DNA from: an uncultured Schlesneria sp.
Lineage (GTDB): Bacteria; Planctomycetota; Planctomycetia; Planctomycetales; Planctomycetaceae
Length of the DNA stretch: 39,665 bases
Direction of reading: 5' to 3'
NCBI GenBank assembly: GCA_903840265.1
Contig: CAIMFH010000126.1
Span: 1 to 39,665 of the forward strand
Shown piece after piece: positions 35,501 through 39,665 of the stretch (position 1 is the stretch's first letter; each line of letters begins with the position of its first letter). The notes under the pieces were generated by a model. That model worked only from the letters and a program-made list of their open reading frames with translations. It ran no database searches and was not told the DNA's origin. A program made the position numbers and the translations under genes.

Positions 35501-36601
35501 GACGCAAAGGGTGACCTGCTGAAGATCAAGAAGGATTTCGTCCTGGAAACGCGAGAACCGCGAATCAAACTGACCGGCACGGGTACCTTCACCTTCGATT
35601 CCAAAATCGGTGTGCCACGAAATCTCGATTACTCGGCGATGCTGATCGAGAACGAAAAGAACGAGACGACCAAGCTGCCGATCAAAGTCATGTATGATTT
35701 GATCGACGGAAACGTGCCGCGCGACAACATCGCTCAAGCTCCCCCGAACCCCGTTAAGCCGGCGACGCCCGGTAAGCCAGTCGACAAGGATACTCCATTG
35801 CCGTCGGGCACAAAATTGTTGGCCGAATGGGCTGATAAGTGGCTTCCGGTCGAGGTCCTGGAATCGAGACCTGATGGCACCGTCAGAATTCATTGGGTCG
35901 GTTGGGGCGACAATTTCGACGAGAATCTGGCTCGATCTAAGCTGCGGTTTCCCGAAGGTGGCTCGCCGTTTGTTCCTGTGCAGACTGTCGCTGCTGCCGA
36001 ACCACAGGAACAGTTGCTGCGATTGAGCGCACAAGAAATTGATCAATGTCTGGCAGACCTGAGCGGCGGCCATGCTGGGAAAGCGAATGCCGCTGCGAAT
36101 CGTCTACAACTCGCGATCCCGCTGGACGAACGACGGACGATCGTCGTGAAGTCCTTGGAGCCAATGCTGAAAGCCAAGGACACGTTTCGACGCAAGCAGG
36201 CTGTTGATATATTGGGAACGTGGGCCGGACCGGAAACGATCCCAGCCTTGATTCGCTGCTTGGATGAATCCGCGCTGCTAGTTAAGCTGGCAGCGATTGA
36301 TGCCTTGGGCAAACTGAAGGACGAACGGGCAGCGGAACCGCTGGCCCGACTGATGGCAGAGCCCGGGCCTCGAGTTCAGGCTGTTAAGGCACTGCAATTG
36401 CTCGGTGCCAAAGCCGAGACTGCGATCGCCGCCATGCTGACGCACCCGGAACCAGAGGTGCGACAAGAAGCTTGTCGTCTGTTAAAAGACGCGGGGACTG
36501 CCAACAGTTTGCAAGCCTTGGAATCGTTGCGCGACGATGCGAACAAGTCCGTGGCGAACGCGGCGAAAGACGCGATTGCCGCGATTGGAAAGCGAATGTG
36601 A
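32576..36601 (+). CDS. Ser/Thr kinase - membrane helix - trypsin-like protease - Tudor-knot-like - HEAT fusion
   Basis: 1341 residues. Kinase at about 85-345: RRGGMGEVW near 98-106, VVIKVL, HRDVKPQN near 216-223, DFGLA near 238, TCGTYPYMAPEQW. Residues 350-485 are a Pro/Lys/Ser-rich linker. One membrane helix (WITLIGGSACVLFIGLFGWL, about 492-515) follows. Outside it lies a trypsin-like protease with an intact triad: His641 (TCHHVV), Asp670 (EHDLAVI), Ser743 (GNSGGPL); no PDZ is seen. Residues about 780-1060 are beta-rich with a Gly/Pro/Phe/Arg-rich insert. About 1081-1131 (WLPVEVLESRPDGTVRIHWV, then GWGDNFDEN) resembles a Tudor-knot/chromo-like barrel. Residues 1155-1341 are HEAT repeats. AAGGGAAA upstream supports ATG 32576. 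Likely a transmembrane sensor or effector; the pairing of functions is inference. Confidence 0.92.
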   Translation: MSDSGLARRKQLLLDKFLAGEIDKATYDDLLSHLTELDSAVAATPDLIDPAPQVSSNASFVVTESKTGAKQSAFAAPIPLLDAGMELGGFKLERRLRRGGMGEVWRAIDPTAERIVVIKVLPPELQRNPDEIARVKQTFNRVHNLQHQHICPVYLLGHDARFGYFIVMKYLEGDTLSAYRKTQTQRSSPFSVEALLQVLMPIAKALDYAHAQHIIHRDVKPQNIMLNADGSDVQLVDFGLAAEVRTSVMRVSQVQMETCGTYPYMAPEQWRGELQDARTDQYALAVVAYELLAGHLPYEATDPTVLRMCVLNDAVPPIKGVLPDVHKIIARGMAKSRADRYQSCTALLHALSEANSTDALEILDDDDNSPVSRPVSKPDPRPLTSVRKPAETKSIRPTSDAVKSSRPVVTGSTAGAKQPAAKPPKAPSVRNKPVANKSKGEQFDDVEFLDDDDVIEPRTNRPKPKSVRGLKSQVRPAPKTASLEQMNSRAMLWITLIGGSACVLFIGLFGWLIWAGTHLFQSKEGTNSSQLATNVEGNSGNQGDKGSNVAVVPNPVEQGGVKPVENTALGLRYRWEQGKPYVYAVKIEMEPDPDVVVSMSGNTTYTIGQPVAQKKDDAEPGTGTGTGFVVQSNGYLVTCHHVVEDAAEIEVAVGGKKYPATVVMEDIEHDLAVIRIQATGLPALRIADSEQVQVGEEARAIGFPFSSILGDNIKATRGTISGINQEDGRKVFQVDAGINPGNSGGPLVNERGEVIGVNFAKLKEEMATNVGFAVPSNDAIALLRSANVGFSASTGRSPKLEGPELVKQVSAATALITVKTGGGLAKGLHHFELRSYGTLNTSVRSKTGKSVDHSSPAMRRAHLSSVVNGSESQPAIVETDALGRVHERSGDGGALPAYLGPLSILVLEQLPSVRQQTWINSFAVTIVMSEEAGPGFGGPGGFGRRFRPPRFPGFGDSETKTTRIPATIRIAYHMQDAKGDLLKIKKDFVLETREPRIKLTGTGTFTFDSKIGVPRNLDYSAMLIENEKNETTKLPIKVMYDLIDGNVPRDNIAQAPPNPVKPATPGKPVDKDTPLPSGTKLLAEWADKWLPVEVLESRPDGTVRIHWVGWGDNFDENLARSKLRFPEGGSPFVPVQTVAAAEPQEQLLRLSAQEIDQCLADLSGGHAGKANAAANRLQLAIPLDERRTIVVKSLEPMLKAKDTFRRKQAVDILGTWAGPETIPALIRCLDESALLVKLAAIDALGKLKDERAAEPLARLMAEPGPRVQAVKALQLLGAKAETAIAAMLTHPEPEVRQEACRLLKDAGTANSLQALESLRDDANKSVANAAKDAIAAIGKRM

Positions 36602-36705
36602 TCGTTGGCGGGGCCAAGCCACGATCGGGGCGACACTCCGGTGTGAACGCTCGATCAGTTTGTTTGTTGAAGTGGCGAAAGCCGTAAGTTTGATGGAGAC
36701 AGCCG

Positions 36706-36993
36706 ATGTCCGATCTCGTTCAATCGAGTACGGTACCCCCCGAAGATGAGCCAAGATTTCCTTTCGTGAACCTCACTGACTATGTGGCCAAGGCTCTTGC
36801 GGAAGGTCAATCTGATATCTATCGCCAGGTCATTCTGGAAGTGGACCGTCATATGCTTCGCGAAGTGATGAAGCACTGCCGCGGTAACCAGTTGCAGGCC
36901 GCCGAACGCCTGGGGATCTCTCGCATGACCCTGCGATCAAAACTAAGAGCGCTCGGAATGCTGCAGGATCGGTCCAAGATCGCAGAGACATAA
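36706..36993 (+). CDS. Small Fis-type helix-turn-helix DNA-binding protein
   Basis: 95 residues. The C-terminal half matches the Fis/NtrC DNA-binding domain: VILEVDRHMLREVMKHCRGN, QLQAAERLGISRMTLRSKLR, with RALGM finishing the recognition helix. The N-terminal 30 residues are unstructured, and no sigma-54 ATPase or receiver part is present, so it is a stand-alone Fis-like regulator or nucleoid protein. It lies 104 bases after the kinase-protease gene in the same direction, so co-transcription is possible. ATG at 36706 is the only reasonable start. Confidence 0.9.
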   Translation: MSDLVQSSTVPPEDEPRFPFVNLTDYVAKALAEGQSDIYRQVILEVDRHMLREVMKHCRGNQLQAAERLGISRMTLRSKLRALGMLQDRSKIAET

Positions 36994-37330
36994 CAGCCCC
37001 GTGCGCGATTCTGTTCACCTCATTCACGAGGGCAGATCGCTGCGGACTCGAAGTCCTCGACATGGCCGTGTCTTTGACGAAAGACACAGCCACCTCGATG
37101 ACACTCAGGGGAATAACAGCCTCAGTCAGCTACGTCATTTTGTCGTGGTGGTTGGACAATCTGCCGTACTTAGCAGATTTATTTGCTCTAGTAGTGCGGG
37201 TTTCCAGCCCGTCATTCTTCGCAGCCCGCGATGTGCAGTTCAATGCAAAGCCCCTGAGATGCTAACGAAAACAGCTCGCAGGATTACTCCTGCGGGCTGT
37301 CTGATTCGTTTTGCACCTTAACTTCACTGT
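36994..37330. other. Intergenic stretch with strong hairpins
   Basis: 337 bases between convergent genes. At 37063-37092 the stem GTGTCTTT / AAAGACAC extends by TGGC / GCCA with one mismatch and could end the plus-strand Fis transcript. A segment near 37190-37215 (GCGGGTTTCCAGCCCGT) looks like a short repeat-type hairpin. The terminator at 37267-37300 serves the minus-strand gene. A small open frame from 37062 starts inside the hairpin and is not believed. Confidence 0.5.
37264..37300 (-). terminator. Rho-independent terminator of the 37331-38785 gene
   Basis: Read on the minus strand, a 13-bp stem (ACAGCCCGCAGGA with its partner, one G-T wobble) and a 4-base loop are followed directly by TTTTCGTT. 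It lies about 30 bases past the stop. Confidence 0.82.
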
Positions 37331-38785
37331 CTACTGAGGCACGGAAGGGGTAGGTGGCTCGACTGCCGGTGGAGGCAGCATCGGGGCATCATCCTGAGGC
37401 AACGCCATCGGAGCGGGCTCGACGGCCGCAGCCGCTTCCGTTGGTGATTCATCGGGCAGCAGGGCCGGAGCTGGGGCCGCCGGCACGGCTTTGACTGGGA
37501 TCACCGGGCTTGGTGTCGATGATAAGCCAGGGATCACCGGACTGGGGGCGATGTTCTTCGCTTCAACTGCGGGCGCCACTGGAGCGGATTGCAAGGCGGG
37601 TAACTGCGAAACTGCTGGAGTTGCCTGTGAAGCGGGCGTCGTGGTTGGGGGCACCGTGGCGGCCGGAGGAGTGGTTGGCTGCACTGGTGTAGCGGGCTGA
37701 ACGGGCGCGGCTGGCGTCACCGCAGGTTGCGTGACGGGTGGAGTCACCGCGGGAGTTGTCGCCTCGATCGGCTTGGTTTGCGAAATTCGCTGAGCTGGCA
37801 CGCCCGCCGTCTGAGCTGGAGGCGTATACGGACGGGTCGCGACGAAGACCTTTGGATCGTCAACGATCCAGCGGGTCGACCAGGTCCGACCGTCATCCTG
37901 GTTGACAACATTGAAGAAGTAAGTGCTGGACTGCAGGCACTTGTATCCATAAGGGAAGTTCGAATAGAGGTGATCCTTTGACGTCAGGTTCGCCACCCCT
38001 TCATGACCGTAGTAGTGAACCTTGCCATCGGGCGAAATGGTCATCCCCAGCGTCCACCATCCTGATTTCGTGATGACGGGGCCCTGAATATCTTCGCCAC
38101 GTTCCCCGGATCTGATCAAGATCGTTGCCGTGTTTTCCTTGGGGTGCTGGGGATGGTTTTTAGCATTGAACTGGAAAAAGAAGCCGGGCCAGTACTGTTC
38201 AATCTCTTTTGACGTTCCGCCTGTGCGAAACAGTCGGCCGACTTTAGTTGGCTTGTTGATGATCGTCTGGCAATCGGCGCGGAAACCGAAAGAACTCCCC
38301 ACGCGCTGTTCCCACTGTTCGAATGGTGGAACATAGACGCGGACGGTGTAGCTCGGGGTCCACGTTGCGGGCAGCATGAACCCCAGCTTCTGGCTGACGT
38401 TCGCAATCAGATCGTCTTGCTGGAACTTGTTCGACAACTGTCCGGGAATCCCCGAATACAGTGTCTGCATGGCGAGTGCGCCTTTGCTCCCCGGCAGCCC
38501 ACCTTCAGGTGTGTCTACCCGCTTGACGAAGTCAGGCGTTCCCCGGAACCCACTCTCGAACCACATGCCGTTGGTGGAGTAACCAGTCGGTTGGCGATCG
38601 ACCTTATCGATATTGCTGCTGGCCTTGGGCAGGTTCAGCACGAAGCTCCATTTATCGTCTTCAAAGTCGTCAGCGACTTCCGTCAACTGTTGACCGGTGC
38701 CAGGCACGATCTGAGCCTGAACTGGTGCCTGCCAACCAAAAATAGCAGCAGCAAACAACAATCCGAGCGATTTCTTCACCAGCAT
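37331..38785 (-). CDS. Secreted protein with Pro/Thr/Ala-rich tail, function unknown
   Basis: 484 residues. A signal peptide (GLLFAAAIFGWQAPVQAQ) is cleaved near residue 25. Residues 30-315 form one folded domain rich in aromatic residues and beta strands (DDFEDDKWSFVLNLPKAS; WTPSYTVRVYVPPFEQWEQR; YWPGFFFQFNAKNHPQHP; SGWWTLGMTISPDGKVHYYG), which by texture could be a lectin/glucanase-like sandwich, but I do not recognise a family. Residues about 325-484 are a low-complexity Pro/Thr/Ala/Val tail. Probably a secreted or surface protein. AGGAT lies upstream of ATG 38785. Its own terminator follows it. Confidence 0.85.
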   Translation of the reverse strand: MLVKKSLGLLFAAAIFGWQAPVQAQIVPGTGQQLTEVADDFEDDKWSFVLNLPKASSNIDKVDRQPTGYSTNGMWFESGFRGTPDFVKRVDTPEGGLPGSKGALAMQTLYSGIPGQLSNKFQQDDLIANVSQKLGFMLPATWTPSYTVRVYVPPFEQWEQRVGSSFGFRADCQTIINKPTKVGRLFRTGGTSKEIEQYWPGFFFQFNAKNHPQHPKENTATILIRSGERGEDIQGPVITKSGWWTLGMTISPDGKVHYYGHEGVANLTSKDHLYSNFPYGYKCLQSSTYFFNVVNQDDGRTWSTRWIVDDPKVFVATRPYTPPAQTAGVPAQRISQTKPIEATTPAVTPPVTQPAVTPAAPVQPATPVQPTTPPAATVPPTTTPASQATPAVSQLPALQSAPVAPAVEAKNIAPSPVIPGLSSTPSPVIPVKAVPAAPAPALLPDESPTEAAAAVEPAPMALPQDDAPMLPPPAVEPPTPSVPQ

Positions 38786-39524
38786 AATGAGGCATCCTAT
38801 TCCTCAAGGACCGATCAAATCCGCCATTCAGTCACAGGTGCCTGCCGCTACACTTTTTGCAGTCGTTAAAGTCACCATCGACTTTTCCGACTGAGTAGAC
38901 CGTGAGGGCGGTCTGCGAGTGGAACTCTTTTGCAGGCAGGGACTTCTGTGCGGCGCGTATGGGAAGTATCGGACCGTCACGATGGTCCGGTTGAATCAAA
39001 TCTCAGGCCAGTCGCCGCCACCGACGAGAAGCCCGCATTCTCCGCAGCCAATCTCGTTCAACGTAACCAATCTCGCCGCCTTCGTCGCAACAAAAATCCT
39101 TCGATGAAATTTCCCACTTCTCCGAAATAGGGGATTGATCGAGTCACCATTTTTATGGCACAAGAGGATCACAATCCAAGTGCCGATTAGCCTCTGCGTA
39201 GCCAAGGTCGCCAAGACCTTGAGCGAATGTCAGTGGACGTTATTCGCACAGCGGAATGGCTCTTTCACAAGTGAACGCCGATCAGCAGCGACCTTTGGAG
39301 TGCGGTGGCTCGACACCGCTTTGGCTCCATTCGCCAGACACCTCCCGTCACGATCTGGCGACTCCACCTGTGCTTTGACAGGGGGGCCCAGCCTGTGACC
39401 GCAACTGTCAGTCGAATCGAAGTTCGTTCCCGGCAGCTTGGGCTGCGTAAGGGAGTCTTCAATTCTGGCGTCCAGACATTGAACCAGAGCGCCAAGTAAA
39501 CGGTACACTCAGTACTGCGTACTC
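38786..39524. other. Long non-coding stretch with repeats and hairpins
   Basis: 739 bases in which no gene is supported. It holds the hairpins AGACCG (38897-38902) / CGGTCT (38909-38914) and CGGACC (38970-38975) / GGTCCG (38984-38989), the second copy of the 26-base hairpin repeat (39196-39221), and a stretch at about 39296-39400 with short internal inverted repeats such as GCGGTG / CACCGC. Open frames here overlap in several phases and have no recognisable protein features. Confidence 0.55.
39196..39221. repeat. 26-base dispersed hairpin repeat, copy 2
   Basis: Identical over 26 bases to 5801-5826, with the same CAAGGTC (39203-39209) / GACCTTG (39215-39221) stem and GCCAA loop. The flanking bases differ from copy 1, which argues for a discrete mobile or amplified unit rather than a longer duplication. 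Confidence 0.7.
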
Positions 39525-39665
39525 GGTTGTGTCACGCGGCCGGGAGCGGAGGTTGTGTCACGCGGCCGGGAGCGGAGGTTGTGTCACGCGGCCGGGAGCG
39601 GAGGTTGTGTCACGCGGCCGGGAGCGGAGGTTGTGTCACGCGGCCGGGAGCGGAGGTTGTGTCAC
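39525..39665. repeat. Perfect 26-bp tandem repeat (minisatellite), cut by window end
   Basis: Five complete, identical 26-bp units begin at 39525, 39551, 39577, 39603 and 39629, and 11 bases of a sixth begin at 39655. Each unit contains GTGTCACGCGGCCGGGAGC. There are no spacers, so this is not a CRISPR array. The array continues beyond the window, so the true copy number is unknown. Confidence 0.97.

Noticed and set aside
39305-39499. 64-residue plus-strand open frame in the repeat-rich tail
   Set aside because: Starts in repeat-like DNA, overlaps minus-strand frames of equal quality and has no domain or ribosome site.
39525-39665. CRISPR array
   Set aside because: Units are contiguous 26-bp direct repeats with no spacers and no cas genes near.

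Overview
The window looks like chromosomal DNA from a planctomycete (phylum Planctomycetota, class Planctomycetia; a Schlesneria/Planctomicrobium-like lineage is a guess, not a demonstrated match). The evidence is a DUF1559 pseudopilin-like protein followed by a small lipoprotein, very long kinase fusions, a BatA/VWA membrane-protein cluster ending in a huge disordered protein, many secreted proteins of planctomycete type, moderately high GC and loosely spaced genes. I see no phage, insertion sequence, tRNA, rRNA or CRISPR array.

Layout. 1-405 holds the N-terminal part of a minus-strand lipoprotein amidase that runs off the window. 694-5070 carries an Mrp-type P-loop ATPase, a receiver-like protein lacking the phospho-acceptor Asp, kdsA (Kdo-8-phosphate synthase for LPS) and a lipoprotein with a degenerate transglutaminase-like domain plus TPRs. 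5164-6649 holds a STAS-domain protein and a coiled-coil/zinc-ribbon protein. 6855-16086 is the three-gene BatA-VWA / VWA / giant DUF4175-like block. 16217-18242 is an overlapping rimO-pgsA pair. 18445-21676 has a Tat-exported amidohydrolase, a PaaK-like adenylate-forming enzyme and a secreted GlcG/HbpS-like protein. 21756-23317 is the DUF1559 gene with its lipoprotein partner, the latter broken by a +1 shift in a run of six C. 23700-27257 has an HDOD-Ser/Thr-kinase fusion, an acyl-CoA-dehydrogenase-like protein and a small TPR protein. 27737-32251 has an HtrA-like protease with two PDZ domains, thiL, an SGNH hydrolase and a nitrilase-family amidohydrolase. 32576-36993 encodes a 1341-residue kinase / membrane segment / trypsin-like protease / Tudor-knot-like / HEAT fusion followed by a small Fis-type DNA-binding protein. 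37331-38785 is a secreted protein with a Pro/Thr/Ala-rich tail. The last 880 bases are non-coding and end in a perfect 26-bp tandem repeat.

How it fits together. Several genes are ordinary housekeeping (kdsA, pgsA, rimO, thiL, mrp). The distinctive content is envelope and signalling: two unusual kinase fusions, two trypsin-like proteases (one covalently joined to a kinase across the membrane), a STAS protein, a pseudo-receiver and the VWA cluster. The best candidate for an undescribed system is the kinase-protease-HEAT fusion, which could link a periplasmic proteolytic event to cytoplasmic phosphorylation, possibly with the adjacent Fis-like protein as an output. That coupling is inference from architecture and gene order only.
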